From Streptomyces anulatus (GTDB lineage Bacteria; Actinomycetota; Actinomycetes; Streptomycetales; Streptomycetaceae): 64,000 nucleotides of DNA. Made by a program: the position numbers and the translations under genes. Shown here one piece after another: positions 17,387 to 24,939 of the stretch. The stretch is from NCBI RefSeq assembly GCF_014650675.1, contig NZ_BMVK01000003.1, forward strand, positions 558,001 through 622,000. The letters are read 5' to 3'. A model generated the notes under the pieces. The model saw only the letters and a program-made list of their open reading frames with translations. It was not told the DNA's origin and ran no database searches. Within the stretch, counting starts at the first letter, position 1. Every line of letters starts with the position of its first letter.

Positions 17387-17514
17387 CCACCAACCCCGTA
17401 CAGGTCGATGCTGCCAAGCATGGCGGGTCGCCTTCGGACAAGCCGTGGACACCGCCGTCGGAGCCGAAGCCGTCTCCGGACGGCAGCCGCCCCCAGTGCT
17501 TCCCGCAGCCATGA
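17383..17514 (+). CDS. 43-residue peptide, candidate precursor of a modified peptide
   Basis: Too short for routine gene calling but well supported: AGAGGAG ribosome site 6-7 bases upstream, ATGA overlap with the gene before (17383) and with the methyltransferase after (17511), and host-like codon use. The peptide begins MTTNPVQVDAAKHGG and has a Pro-rich second half with the dipeptide Asp33-Gly34 and a single Cys39 (SPDGSRPQCFPQP). Asp-Gly is the classic site of aspartimide/isoaspartate formation, the chemistry of PIMT-type methyltransferases, whose gene follows directly. A role as RiPP-like substrate is inference; no ATP-grasp or lanthipeptide enzyme is nearby. Confidence 0.7.
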   Translation: MTTNPVQVDAAKHGGSPSDKPWTPPSEPKPSPDGSRPQCFPQP

Positions 17515-18614
17515 GCACCGCACACCCGGCATCCACCTACCCCGCCCTGGTGCAGGAGTTGGCCGATCGGGGGCTGCTCTCTGCGCGGTGGCGGCGGGTG
17601 TTCGAGGCTGTTCCGCGCAGTCGGTTCGTTCCGGAGACTGTGTGGCGGCAGTTGCCCGACCGGTGTGAGCCGGTGGTGGGGACGGATGCGTGGCTGGCGT
17701 TGGTGAACAGCGACGAGCCCGTCGTCACCCAGCTCGACGACGGAGCCTTGGGCGGGCCCGGTGTCGCGACGTCGTCGAACTCGATGCCCTCGATGGTCGC
17801 CCGGATGCTGGGCCTGCTCGACGTGCGCGACGGCCACCGGGTACTGGAGATCGGCACCGGCACCGGGTATGTCTCCGCGCTGCTCTGCGAACGGCTCGGT
17901 GACGATCTCGTCCACAGCGTCGAGCTGGACCCGGTCGTGGCCCGCCAGGCGGCCGACGCCCTCGCGCAGGCCGGGTACCGGCCGCACCTGCGCGTCGGGG
18001 ACGGCGAACAGCCGTGGCCCGGCCTCGGGTTGGTGGACCGGCTGATCGCCACCTGCGCCCTTCGGTACGTCCCGTACAACCTGCTCCGCCAGATCCGGCC
18101 CGGAGGGGTCGTCGTGGCCCCCCTCGCCCGGGAGTTCTGGTCCGGAGCGCTGGTCCAGCTCCGCGTACAGGCTGACGGCACCGCGACCGGCCCGTTCTGC
18201 GGCGGGGCCACGTACATGCCGATGCGAGCCCACCGCGTCCCCGACCTCCACGATGTACGGGGCAAAGGACGAGCGCGCGCCGCCGGCCTGGACCCCGCCC
18301 GGCTCCTCGACCTCGGGTTCGCCCTGTACGCCGGGGCGCGCCTGCCCGGCGTACGGCTCATCCACCGGAGCACCCCCGACGGTGTTCAGGTGTGGGTGAC
18401 CCGCGAGAACGGATCCGGAGCGACGGCCGCCACCGGGGAGGAGGTCTGGCAGTACGGGCCCGGGTTCCTGTGGGAGGAGATCGAGCAGGCCTGGTGGGAG
18501 TACGAAGCGGTCGGGCGGCCCGACGCCCAGCAGTTCGGGTTGACCGTGACCGGCCGGGGCCAGGAGGTATGGCTCCGGGACCCGGACGAGGCCATCCGGC
18601 CCAGCCGGGTGTGA
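17511..18614 (+). CDS. PIMT-type (protein-L-isoaspartyl) methyltransferase with C-terminal extension
   Basis: 367 residues. The N-terminal two thirds are a protein-L-isoaspartate O-methyltransferase fold: VATSSNSMPSMVARML (about 86-100) precedes the SAM-binding motif VLEIGTGTGY (111-120), then VELDP and a product-side motif LIATCALRYVP. The C-terminal about 130 residues are an extension not found in housekeeping PIMT. The closest kind I know is the methyltransferase that accompanies ATP-grasp (graspetide) or lanthipeptide maturation systems and makes aspartimide in the peptide. It is translationally coupled to the 43-residue peptide. A strong terminator lies 46 bases downstream. No other maturation enzyme is visible. 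Confidence 0.85.
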   Translation: MSTAHPASTYPALVQELADRGLLSARWRRVFEAVPRSRFVPETVWRQLPDRCEPVVGTDAWLALVNSDEPVVTQLDDGALGGPGVATSSNSMPSMVARMLGLLDVRDGHRVLEIGTGTGYVSALLCERLGDDLVHSVELDPVVARQAADALAQAGYRPHLRVGDGEQPWPGLGLVDRLIATCALRYVPYNLLRQIRPGGVVVAPLAREFWSGALVQLRVQADGTATGPFCGGATYMPMRAHRVPDLHDVRGKGRARAAGLDPARLLDLGFALYAGARLPGVRLIHRSTPDGVQVWVTRENGSGATAATGEEVWQYGPGFLWEEIEQAWWEYEAVGRPDAQQFGLTVTGRGQEVWLRDPDEAIRPSRV

Positions 18615-18660
18615 AGGCGACCCCGGGCCGGCGGAAAACGGAAACCGGGGCTAATGCCAG

Positions 18661-18696
18661 AAGGGGCGTCCGACTGATCTCAGTCGGACGCCCCTT
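18661..18696. terminator. Perfect 17-base-arm palindromic terminator
   Basis: The arm AAGGGGCGTCCGACTGA (18661-18677) pairs exactly with 18680-18696 around a two-base centre. It probably ends the five-gene operon from the left, and ends any transcript from the tRNA remnant from the right. Confidence 0.8.
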
Positions 18697-18700
18697 CCAC

Positions 18701-18787
18701 AAGCGGTAGCGGTGGGGATTTGAACCTGTCCGCGTGACGGGTCTCACCTGCTGTTTTTCCTGAGAGTCGGAAAATCTGGCGCTATCC
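18701..18787 (-). pseudogene. Degenerate tRNA-Ser copy, possible attachment-site remnant
   Basis: On the minus strand the 3' half reads GACCCGTCAC, then GGTTCAAATCC, then CACCGCTACCGCTT. It closely matches the T-arm, variable arm and acceptor 3' strand of the intact tRNA-Ser at 20903-20990, in the same orientation. The T-stem no longer pairs and the 5' half (GGATAGCG onward) has no proper anticodon loop, so it should not be a functional tRNA. Direct repeats of a tRNA 3' end are the usual footprint of site-specific integration. Confidence 0.6.
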
Positions 18788-19101
18788 ATCCTGCTGAGTT
18801 CTGTTGCATCCTCTTGCGTCGTGCCCCGTGTGGACATGCCTACGGGGGGATCAAGGTGCGCTCCTGGTGGCTCCGTGGCCCGGATCGGCTCCTCTGCATA
18901 GAGAAGCACCTACCCCCGAAAGGGATGGGCGCCTTGGCGCCCATCCGCCTGAAGCGCTCTCAGGGACGGGCTCGGGGCCCGAGTAGCCGAGCAGTTTCAG
19001 TGACAGAGAGTGAGGTAGCGGCGCGGAGTTCGACGCTGCTCTGGTCGTGTGACTCGCCTAGATGGCGGTTCTGGTGCCGTCCGGGGAGGGGCCCAGAAGT
19101 A

Positions 19102-19135
19102 CGTCCCGCTCGGCGTGAGCGTGCCGAGCGGGACG
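19102..19135 (-). terminator. Hairpin terminator of the 50-residue gene
   Basis: A 13-base perfect stem CGTCCCGCTCGGC / GCCGAGCGGGACG around an 8-base loop. It begins 32 bases after the stop codon at 19167 on the minus strand. Confidence 0.7.
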
Positions 19136-19166
19136 CGGCGTGCCTTCGTTGAGACGGGCGCCGCGG

Positions 19167-19319
19167 TCACGCCCGCAGGACCATGGCCGTGATCGCGGCA
19201 CCCGCCGCGTACCCCACGATGTCCACCTGCCACCCGGCGCATCCGCTGCGGACCGCCCACCGCTGCGCGTACGTCCGCGCGACCGCCGCCGCCACCACTG
19301 CGACCATCTTCTTCGACAC
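19167..19319 (-). CDS. 50-residue hydrophobic/basic small protein
   Basis: GTG start at 19319 with AGGAGGA upstream. Third codon positions are nearly all G or C. The protein begins SKKMVAVVAAAVARTYAQRW and ends VGYAAGAAITAMVLRA, that is, a basic N-terminus, a central Trp/Cys patch and a hydrophobic helix at the C-terminus. Together with the terminator directly downstream this forms a complete small transcription unit. It is divergent from the gene at 19541. No family is recognised; small membrane-associated proteins of this type are common in actinobacterial integrative elements (inference). Confidence 0.5.
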   Translation of the reverse strand: MSKKMVAVVAAAVARTYAQRWAVRSGCAGWQVDIVGYAAGAAITAMVLRA

Positions 19320-19540
19320 CACAGAGTCCTCCTCATGCACGGGGGCTGACCGCCCCGACGAACCGGTGCCACCCGTTCGGCCGGCCGGTCCTCTGACACA
19401 AGCACCGCGCTGTCCGTCCCGGCAACGGCCGAAGCCCCGGATGCGAGATACCAGGGGTCTTTCCGGGAGTACCTCCCCCTGCTTGCCCCCACCGCCCCTG
19501 TTTCCCGACTCCTCGGCCGGGAGTGCACTAGGCTGCGCCG

Positions 19541-20659
19541 ATGAACGCCGCCACGCCCCCGGCGCCGCGCCGTCCGGGCCCGGACAGTGCAGACCTTCTC
19601 CGGGCAGCCCGCTGCGCGGGGTATCCCTTCACCGATCGACAGCTTGAGACGCTACGTACACAAGGGCTCATCCCGCGCCCGCACCGGGCCCTGAACCGAG
19701 GGGTCACGCCGGTCTGGGTCTACCCGCCTGGCACCGAGCGGCAGATCGTGTTCCTGGGACGCTGGCGGCAACGCACGAAGGACCCAGAGGTACTCCGTGT
19801 CCTGTTGTGGCTGGAGGGCTTCCCCATCCCCACTGAGGCTGTCGAGATCGCTCTCCTCCGCTGCCTTCTCGCGGTCGGCGCCTTGGAGGACCGCATCGCT
19901 CCGTCTCCGGATTCGGCCGCGGCACCGGAGCTGGACACAGGCCGGGACCCCATCGAATCCCTCGCCGCCGAACTCGCCGCGAAGCGCGGGCCCAAGGCTC
20001 TCCCCCGCCCGATCCGGCAGTCGGCCGCCGAGCGGGCCCGCGCCATCGAGCTGATGTTCCGCACCTTCGGACGCGGTGAATCCATCACCGTGACCGACGA
20101 CGAAGCCTTCGAGCTCGAACGACTTCTCGGCCTCGCCCCGGGACGGCGACACAAGGTGGACGGCGTCGGCCCATGGATCACCGGCTCACCCCATCAGCTG
20201 CTGGATCTTGCCCGCACCTTCGCCCCGCCGGCCCTGTTCAAGACGATGCTGACCGTCACGGAGGCCGAACTCGAAGAGGCCCGCCCCTTCGCCCACACCC
20301 TCTTCTACGGGATGCCCCTTGCCGCCCGCCTCCTGGGCGCGATTTACGGCAACGACAACTACGCGGGCTTCGGGTTCCTCGCCAACCAGGAGGAGAAACC
20401 CTTCCTGGCCCCTTTGATCCTTGCCGTGGTGGTGGCCGTACGCCGCACCGACCCGAAGATGACCGCCAACCTCACCGCCCTCCACTCCTCCATGCAAGCC
20501 CTCCCCGACACGATGGCAGAGATCAAGAACATGCTGGAGATGCCCCAGTCACAGATGGACCAGAACCTTGCCAAGCAACCAGCCGCGGCCCGACGTCAGC
20601 TCTCCCGAGTGATCGAGGCGGCCCTTGAAGGAAAGTTCGAGGGTGGCCTTGCCCTCTGA
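19541..20659 (+). CDS. Hypothetical protein with N-terminal MerR-like helix-turn-helix segment
   Basis: 372 residues, function not recognised. Residues about 15-55 (ARCAGYPFTDRQLETLRTQG then LIPRPHR) resemble the first helix-turn-helix of MerR-type DNA-binding domains. The rest is mainly helical, with a somewhat hydrophobic segment at LAPLILAVVVAVRR and a C-terminal helical tail (MAEIKNMLEMPQSQMDQNL). It is the only sizeable gene between the tRNA-Ser remnant and the intact tRNA-Ser gene, so it may be island cargo or an island regulator. Confidence 0.7.
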   Translation: MNAATPPAPRRPGPDSADLLRAARCAGYPFTDRQLETLRTQGLIPRPHRALNRGVTPVWVYPPGTERQIVFLGRWRQRTKDPEVLRVLLWLEGFPIPTEAVEIALLRCLLAVGALEDRIAPSPDSAAAPELDTGRDPIESLAAELAAKRGPKALPRPIRQSAAERARAIELMFRTFGRGESITVTDDEAFELERLLGLAPGRRHKVDGVGPWITGSPHQLLDLARTFAPPALFKTMLTVTEAELEEARPFAHTLFYGMPLAARLLGAIYGNDNYAGFGFLANQEEKPFLAPLILAVVVAVRRTDPKMTANLTALHSSMQALPDTMAEIKNMLEMPQSQMDQNLAKQPAAARRQLSRVIEAALEGKFEGGLAL

Positions 20660-20826
20660 CCCCCTCACCAGAGGCTGAGCGGGCACCCACCGCTGCGGCC
20701 GTTTCGATGCGGCGCCGGATGTCTTCTTCGGCCTCACAGGCAGCCCGATCGGCCCGGACAGCCGCGCCAGAGGCCCCACCGGAGCTTTCCGTGCCACTCG
20801 CAACGATGGTGTTCGCCCCGCTCGGG

Positions 20827-20853
20827 TGTGGACACGTCCATACCGTGTCCACA
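20827..20853. promoter_or_regulatory. Inverted repeat TGTGGACACG-N7-CGTGTCCACA
   Basis: A perfect 10-base-arm inverted repeat with a 7-base spacer, just beyond the tRNA terminator. A related CGTGTGGACATG occurs at about 18826-18837 near the tRNA remnant. It may be a recombinase or regulator site; no direct evidence. Confidence 0.4.
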
Positions 20854-20859
20854 TGCAAA

Positions 20860-20896
20860 ACACCCCCTGATCGCGTTTCCGCAGATCAAGGGGTGT
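20860..20896 (-). terminator. Terminator of tRNA-Ser
   Basis: The stem ACACCCCCTGATC / GATCAAGGGGTGT (one mismatch) is followed on the minus strand by GTTTTGC. It begins 7 bases after the tRNA 3' end. Confidence 0.8.
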
Positions 20897-20902
20897 TAGA
20901 AG

Positions 20903-20990
20903 CGGTAGCGGTGGGATTTGAACCCACGGTGACGGGTTACGCCACACTCGCTTTCGAGGCGAGCTCCTTCGGCCGCTCGGACACGCTACC
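20903..20990 (-). tRNA. tRNA-Ser (anticodon CGA)
   Basis: 88 bases. The acceptor stem GGTAGCG/CGCTACC, D-arm, anticodon stem CTCGC/GCGAG with loop CTCGAAA (anticodon CGA), long class II variable arm and T-arm GTGGG-TTCAAAT-CCCAC are all intact. The CCA end is not encoded, as is usual here. It reads UCG codons. The gene lies next to tadA and is duplicated in part at 18701-18787. Confidence 0.95.
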
Positions 20991-21080
20991 GAGAGAGAGC
21001 TTAGACCATCCCGGGGCGTGGACAGAAATCGGTTCTCGGGAGCGGGGCCCTACCTGGTCAGGAGGTCGGGCCGTACCTGG

Positions 21081-21605
21081 TCAGAGCGTGCGGAAGAAGG
21101 ACGTCAGCTGCTCGGCGCACTCGTCCTCCAGGACGCCGCCGATCACCTCCGGGCGGTGGTTGAGGCGGCGGTCGCGGACGACGTCCCAGAGGGAGCCGGC
21201 CGCGCCCGCCTTCTCGTCGCGGGCTCCGTAGACGACCCGGTCGACGCGGGACTGGACCAGGGCGCCCGCGCACATCGTGCAGGGCTCCAGGGTGACCACC
21301 AGCGTGCAGCCGGTCAGGCGCCACTCGCCGTGGGTCCCGGCCGCCCGGCGCAGGGCCAGGATCTCGGCGTGTGCGGTCGGGTCGCCGGTGGCCTCGCGCT
21401 CGTTGTGGGCGGCGGCCAGCTCGGCGCCGTCGGGGCCGAGGACGACGGCGCCGACCGGCACATCGCCGGCCGACGCCGCCCGCCCGGCCTCGGCCAGGGC
21501 GCGGCGCATCGGTGCCTGCCAGGGGTCGCGTACGGGGTCGGGCTCGGGTACGCGTACGGGATCCGGGGCGGGCTGCGGTGAGGGGTCCGGCGGTCGTGCG
21601 GTCAC
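21081..21605 (-). CDS. tadA: tRNA-specific adenosine(34) deaminase TadA
   Basis: Zinc deaminase that converts A34 to inosine in tRNA-Arg(ACG). The catalytic HAEI (zinc His and proton-shuttle Glu) and the zinc motif PCTMC are both present, as are RVVYGARDEKAGA and a C-terminal LTSFFRTL. The GTG at 21605 gives 174 residues with a Pro-rich N-terminus; family members are usually about 145-155, so the real start may lie nearer the sequence DPWQAPMRRAL (about 21520). Located beside its usual partner gene and tRNA-Ser. Confidence 0.93.
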   Translation of the reverse strand: MTARPPDPSPQPAPDPVRVPEPDPVRDPWQAPMRRALAEAGRAASAGDVPVGAVVLGPDGAELAAAHNEREATGDPTAHAEILALRRAAGTHGEWRLTGCTLVVTLEPCTMCAGALVQSRVDRVVYGARDEKAGAAGSLWDVVRDRRLNHRPEVIGGVLEDECAEQLTSFFRTL

Positions 21606-21674
21606 CTGCGGGACCCTAACGGACAGGGTGGGACGGGACAGGAGGAGGGAAGGGAAGAGGGGCGTACGGGCCGG

Positions 21675-22250
21675 TCAGCGGACCGACTCCAGGACCTCCG
21701 CCGCTCCCACGGCCTCCGCGATCTCGGAGAGTGCGTCGGTCTGCAGGGTGAGCAGCTCCTTCTCGGACATCCCGAGGTCGGCGAGGACCCCGAGCTCACC
21801 GATCGGTCCCGCCGGCACGGCGTCCGGGTCGGGGCCGTCCTCGTCCGGGTCGGCGGCCGCGGGGGCGGACCGTTCCGGTTCGCCGTCCTCGGTGCCGTCG
21901 AGGTCGACGAGCTCCTCCAGGGCGGCGATCTCGTCCTCGGCCCCCGGTTCGCGGCCGAGCATTTCGTCGGTGAGCAGGATCTCCCCGTACGAGGAGCGGG
22001 CGGCGGCGGACGCGTCCGAGACGTAGATTCGGGGGTCCTCCTCACCGTCCACCCGGACGACGCCGAACCAGGCGTCCTCCTGCTCGATGTAGACCAGGAC
22101 CGTGTCCTCGTCCACCGAGGCCTCCCGGGCCAGATCCGTCAGATCGGACAGGGTTTCCACATCGTCGAGCTCTGTATCGCTCGCTTCCCACCCGTCTTCG
22201 GTGCGCGCGAGCAGTGCGGCGAAGTACACCGTGACTCTCCCACTGGTCAT
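21675..22250 (-). CDS. tRNA adenosine deaminase-associated protein
   Basis: 191-residue acidic protein that accompanies tadA in actinobacteria. Start chosen at ATG 22250 (MTSGRVTVYFAALLARTEDG); a GTG at VTVYF is an alternative, and the longer frame to 22613 has no family-like sequence. The first 90 residues are conserved-looking (VETLSDLTDLAREASVDEDT, VLVYIEQEDAWFGVVRV). A variable acidic Pro/Asp-rich middle and a helical C-terminus ending AEVLESVR follow. Function not established. Confidence 0.85.
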   Translation of the reverse strand: MTSGRVTVYFAALLARTEDGWEASDTELDDVETLSDLTDLAREASVDEDTVLVYIEQEDAWFGVVRVDGEEDPRIYVSDASAAARSSYGEILLTDEMLGREPGAEDEIAALEELVDLDGTEDGEPERSAPAAADPDEDGPDPDAVPAGPIGELGVLADLGMSEKELLTLQTDALSEIAEAVGAAEVLESVR

Positions 22251-22446
22251 AGGCGAATCGGTCCGACGGGAGGGCGAACGGTGATCCGTCCGTCCTGAGC
22301 CCCGCCCAACCGGCATCGTGGCAGAAACAAGCGCCGTGCGAGACCTCTTCGGCCGTTGCGTCGGCCACCAGTTCCAGGAGTGCCTGGTCGGCCGTCGCCC
22401 TGACGGGCGGATCGGCGGGGGAGTGCGCCGGTGGTACGAGGAGGAT

Positions 22447-22689
22447 TCACCAGCGGAACGTTCGCATCCGCATCTGTTGCCGCATACGGGCCGCACGGGC
22501 CCGGCGCGGCTGCACCCGGTCGCGCAGCTGCTTGGCCTCGTGGAGCTCACGGAGGAACTGGGCGCGTCGGCGGCGGCGGGCGGCGTCACTCTCCTGCGCG
22601 TCCTCGACGTCATTCACCGCGCCCTCGGCGTCGCGCCCGTCGCGCGACCCGCGCGAGGCCGGGTCGCGCCGCAGTTCCCCGTCAGCCAT
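22447..22689 (-). CDS. 80-residue Arg-rich hypothetical protein
   Basis: ATG at 22689 (MADGELRRDPASRG). The second half is a strongly basic helix (AARRRRRAQFLRELHEAKQL, then RDRVQPRRARAARM) ending MRMRTFRW. This resembles a short conserved Streptomyces protein upstream of upp; nucleic-acid binding is plausible from charge alone. It is divergent from upp, whose start is about 100 bases away. Confidence 0.65.
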   Translation of the reverse strand: MADGELRRDPASRGSRDGRDAEGAVNDVEDAQESDAARRRRRAQFLRELHEAKQLRDRVQPRRARAARMRQQMRMRTFRW

Positions 22690-22791
22690 CGACACACCAC
22701 CCCAGTGCTGGGTCCGTATGCCCCCACCTTCCCCCCGAACAGGTGGTTGATGCCAGCGCAGAGTGCCGGGCGGCGCGGTTACTGTTGACGC

Positions 22792-23427
22792 ATGCGGATC
22801 CACGTCGTCGACCACCCGCTGGTGGCGCACAAACTCACCACGCTGCGCGACAAGCGCACCGACTCCCCGACCTTCCGGCGGCTCGCCGACGAGCTGGTCA
22901 CCCTTCTCGCCTACGAGGCCACCCGGGACGTGCGCACCGAGCAGGTCGACATCGTGACCCCGGTGACGCCCACGACCGGGGTGAAGCTCTCGCACCCCCG
23001 GCCCCTGGTCGTCCCGATCCTGCGCGCCGGTCTGGGCATGCTGGACGGCATGGTGCGGCTGCTGCCGACCGCCGAAGTGGGCTTCCTCGGCATGATCCGC
23101 AACGAGGAGACGCTCCAGGCGGAGACGTACGCGACCCGGATGCCCGAGGACCTCTCCGGCCGCCAGGTCTATGTCCTGGACCCGATGCTGGCCACCGGCG
23201 GCACCCTCGTCGCGGCCATCCGCGAGCTGATCAAGCGCGGGGCCGACGATGTCACCGCCGTCGTGCTTCTCGCGGCGCCCGAGGGCGTCGAGGTGATGGA
23301 GCGCGAGCTGGCCGGGACCCCGGTCACCGTCGTCACCGCCTCCGTCGACGAGCGGCTCAACGAGAACGGCTACATCGTGCCGGGCCTCGGGGACGCGGGC
23401 GACCGGATGTACGGCACGGCCGAATAG
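22792..23427 (+). CDS. upp: Uracil phosphoribosyltransferase
   Basis: 211 residues, normal length. Salvages uracil with PRPP to UMP in the cytoplasm. It begins [20 protein letters not shown] and contains the PRPP-binding loop [12 protein letters not shown] and the uracil-binding C-terminal segment [18 protein letters not shown]. Single-gene unit on the plus strand. Intact. Confidence 0.97.
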   Translation: MRIHVVDHPLVAHKLTTLRDKRTDSPTFRRLADELVTLLAYEATRDVRTEQVDIVTPVTPTTGVKLSHPRPLVVPILRAGLGMLDGMVRLLPTAEVGFLGMIRNEETLQAETYATRMPEDLSGRQVYVLDPMLATGGTLVAAIRELIKRGADDVTAVVLLAAPEGVEVMERELAGTPVTVVTASVDERLNENGYIVPGLGDAGDRMYGTAE

Positions 23428-23508
23428 GTCCGGACTGGGCCGTTCCACGATTGCGCGCCCCGTCCCGGCGTCGTACGTATCCGTACGGTGCCGGGGCGGG
23501 GCGCGCGT

Positions 23509-23576
23509 CGTGTGCAGGGGTCCAGCAGGAGCGTGTGCGGGGGTTCAGCAGGAGCGTCTGCGGGGTTCAGCAGGAG
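23509..23576. repeat. 23-base tandem repeat spanning the stop codon of the LytR_C gene
   Basis: Three units: CGTGTGCAGGGG-TCCAGCAGGAG (23509-23531), CGTGTGCGGGGG-TTCAGCAGGAG (23532-23554), CGTCTGCGGGG-TTCAGCAGGAG (23555-23576). The TTCAGCAGGAG part is the end of the coding sequence (Ser-Cys-stop on the minus strand), so the gene's last codons are repeated downstream of its stop. Confidence 0.9.
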
Positions 23577-24193
23577 GGGGACGGGGCCGGGGCCGGCTTC
23601 GTCAGGGCCGTCATCGCGGCGGTGGCCTCCTGCGGGGTGCTGAACGCCTTGAACTTCGCCCCGAGGATCAGGTCGACCTCGCCCGTCCTGCGGGTGTCCG
23701 TCTTCTGCACCGTGCCCGCCAGCTGGGTGCCGAGCACCGTGAAGCTGCCGTTCGTCGCGGTCGGTGCGCCGAGCAGCACGCCCGTGCCCGGCACCTTCTT
23801 GTCGTACGCCTTCGTCGCGTTGCCCACCTCGCCGATGGTGAAACCGCGCTTCTTGAGCTCCTCGGCCGCGGACTTGGCCAGCCCGCTGCGCGTCGTCGCG
23901 TTGTAGACGTTGACCTTGATGGCGGCCGGCTTCGGCAGCGCCTTGACCGGGGCCGCCGACGGCTTCGCGGTGGGGCAGTCCCGCTTGTGGTCGGCCGCGC
24001 TGGCGCTCTTGTCGCCGCCGGTGAAGACGTCGATGAGCTGCAACGTGCCCCAGCCGGCCAGGCTGAGGGCGACGACGGCTCCGATGCCCGCGAGGACCAG
24101 CCTGCGGCGGTGCCGGGGGCGACGCATACGGGGATAGGCGTCGCCCGTGATGCGGTACTTTCCGCCCATGCCGGGGGGAGTGAGCATGCTCAT
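23567..24193 (-). CDS. LytR C-terminal-domain protein, membrane-anchored
   Basis: 208 residues. A cytoplasmic N-terminus (MSMLTPPGMGGKYRITGDAY, with basic RRPRHRRR) is followed by one transmembrane helix (LVLAGIGAVVALSLAGWG), a linker and a LytR_C domain (IKVNVYNATTRSGLAKSAAE, ELKKRGF, then VDLILG near the end). LytR_C domains are extracytoplasmic and accompany cell-wall polymer attachment. There is no LytR-CpsA-Psr catalytic domain, so it is an accessory type. Start chosen at MSML, since the upstream extension to 24250 has no ribosome site. Confidence 0.85.
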   Translation of the reverse strand: MSMLTPPGMGGKYRITGDAYPRMRRPRHRRRLVLAGIGAVVALSLAGWGTLQLIDVFTGGDKSASAADHKRDCPTAKPSAAPVKALPKPAAIKVNVYNATTRSGLAKSAAEELKKRGFTIGEVGNATKAYDKKVPGTGVLLGAPTATNGSFTVLGTQLAGTVQKTDTRRTGEVDLILGAKFKAFSTPQEATAAMTALTKPAPAPSPSC

Positions 24194-24366
24194 GGACGCA
24201 GCGTAGTGCGACCCGATGACGATGCGTACAAAATGATCAACGTATGGCACCCGGATGAGCGTGAAAACACCCGAAAGGCCCGAATCCGGCCTCGGTGGGG
24301 TGCGGAACCCGGGTGGGGTGTGCGTGCCCGTGTATCGCGGCGGTGTGCGCGGGCGGCCGGGGGTGC

Positions 24367-24433
24367 GTCAGCCCATGCCCCCGGGGGCCCCGGGGAGGCG
24401 TCAGCCCATGTCCCGGGGCGGTGTCAGCCCATG
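24367..24433. repeat. Triplicated GTCAGCCCATG at the 3' end of the ParB-fold-like gene
   Basis: The 11-mer occurs at 24367-24377, 24400-24410 and 24423-24433, separated by G-rich spacers. The last copy contains the gene's stop and its final codons (Met-Gly-stop on the minus strand), so the coding 3' end is copied twice downstream. Confidence 0.85.
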
Positions 24434-24720
24434 TCGAGGACGCGGGCGTGCAGCACCTGGCGCTGCTGGAGCGCGGCCCGGACCGCCCGGTGCAGGCCGT
24501 CCTCCAGGTAGAGGTCGCCCTGCCATTTCACGACATGGGCGAACAGGTCGCCGTAGAACGTGGAGTCCTCGGCGAGGAGGGTCTCCAGGTCCAGCTGGCC
24601 CTTGGTGGTCACGAGCTGGTCCAGGCGAACCGGACGCGGCGCGACGTCCGCCCACTGGCGGGTGCTTTCCCGGCCGTGGTCGGGGTATGGCTTCCCATTT
24701 CCGATGCGCTTGAAGATCAC
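24424..24720 (-). CDS. Small ParB-fold-like protein (annotated elsewhere as VapB-family antitoxin)
   Basis: 98 residues starting MIFKRIGNGKPYPDHGREST. The pattern WADVAPRPVRLDQLVTTKGQ, then WQGDLYLEDGLHRAVRAALQ resembles the ParB/Srx nucleotide-binding fold (the DGxHR-type box). This protein is highly conserved in Streptomyces. I recall the public name 'VapB-family antitoxin', but no toxin gene is adjacent here, so the antitoxin role is doubtful. Confidence 0.75.
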   Translation of the reverse strand: MIFKRIGNGKPYPDHGRESTRQWADVAPRPVRLDQLVTTKGQLDLETLLAEDSTFYGDLFAHVVKWQGDLYLEDGLHRAVRAALQQRQVLHARVLDMG

Positions 24721-24835
24721 ACGGAAAGCCTACCGGGCAAGGGCCACCGGGCGCAGCCAGGGAAGCTCACCGCGACGCCGGTGCAAAGGCCGTATTGCGC
24801 CGAATAGGGCGGGATACCGGGACAGGGGGCGCGTG

Positions 24836-24885
24836 AGTGAGCCCGGTACGGAATCGATCCGGAGGGATTCCGTACCGGGCTCACT
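24836..24885. terminator. 20-base-arm hairpin terminator after the M28 peptidase gene
   Basis: The arms AGTGAGCCCGGTACGGAATC (24836-24855) and its exact complement (24866-24885) surround a 10-base loop. It lies 54 bases after the peptidase stop and separates it from the next minus-strand gene. Confidence 0.88.
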
Positions 24886-24939
24886 GCCGGTTCACCGTGG
24901 GTGCGGTGCGCCGTTCACGGGGCCTGGGGGCCTGGGCCG

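Larger units (their letters stand above)
18615..19166. other. Gene-free stretch holding terminators and a tRNA-Ser remnant
   Basis: Between the methyltransferase and the 50-residue minus-strand gene no convincing frame is present. The stretch contains the palindromic terminator at 18661-18696, the degenerate tRNA-Ser copy at 18701-18787, an 11-base perfect hairpin GGATGGGCGCC/GGCGCCCATCC at 18923-18946, and the terminator at 19102-19135. Confidence 0.6.

Noticed and set aside
18701..18787. A second functional tRNA gene
   Set aside because: The acceptor and T-loop sequence are recognisable, but the T-stem does not pair and there is no proper 7-base anticodon loop.
19183..19647. 154-residue plus-strand frame
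   Set aside because: It overlaps the better supported 50-residue minus-strand gene and the start of the gene at 19541, with no ribosome site and poor composition.
20707..21231. 174-residue plus-strand frame across the tRNA
   Set aside because: It reads through tRNA-Ser on the wrong strand (giving the familiar VGFEPTVTGYA artefact) and into tadA antisense.
24424..24720. True toxin-antitoxin module
   Set aside because: No toxin gene adjoins this gene; the sequence looks more like a small ParB-fold protein, so the antitoxin name is not adopted as function.
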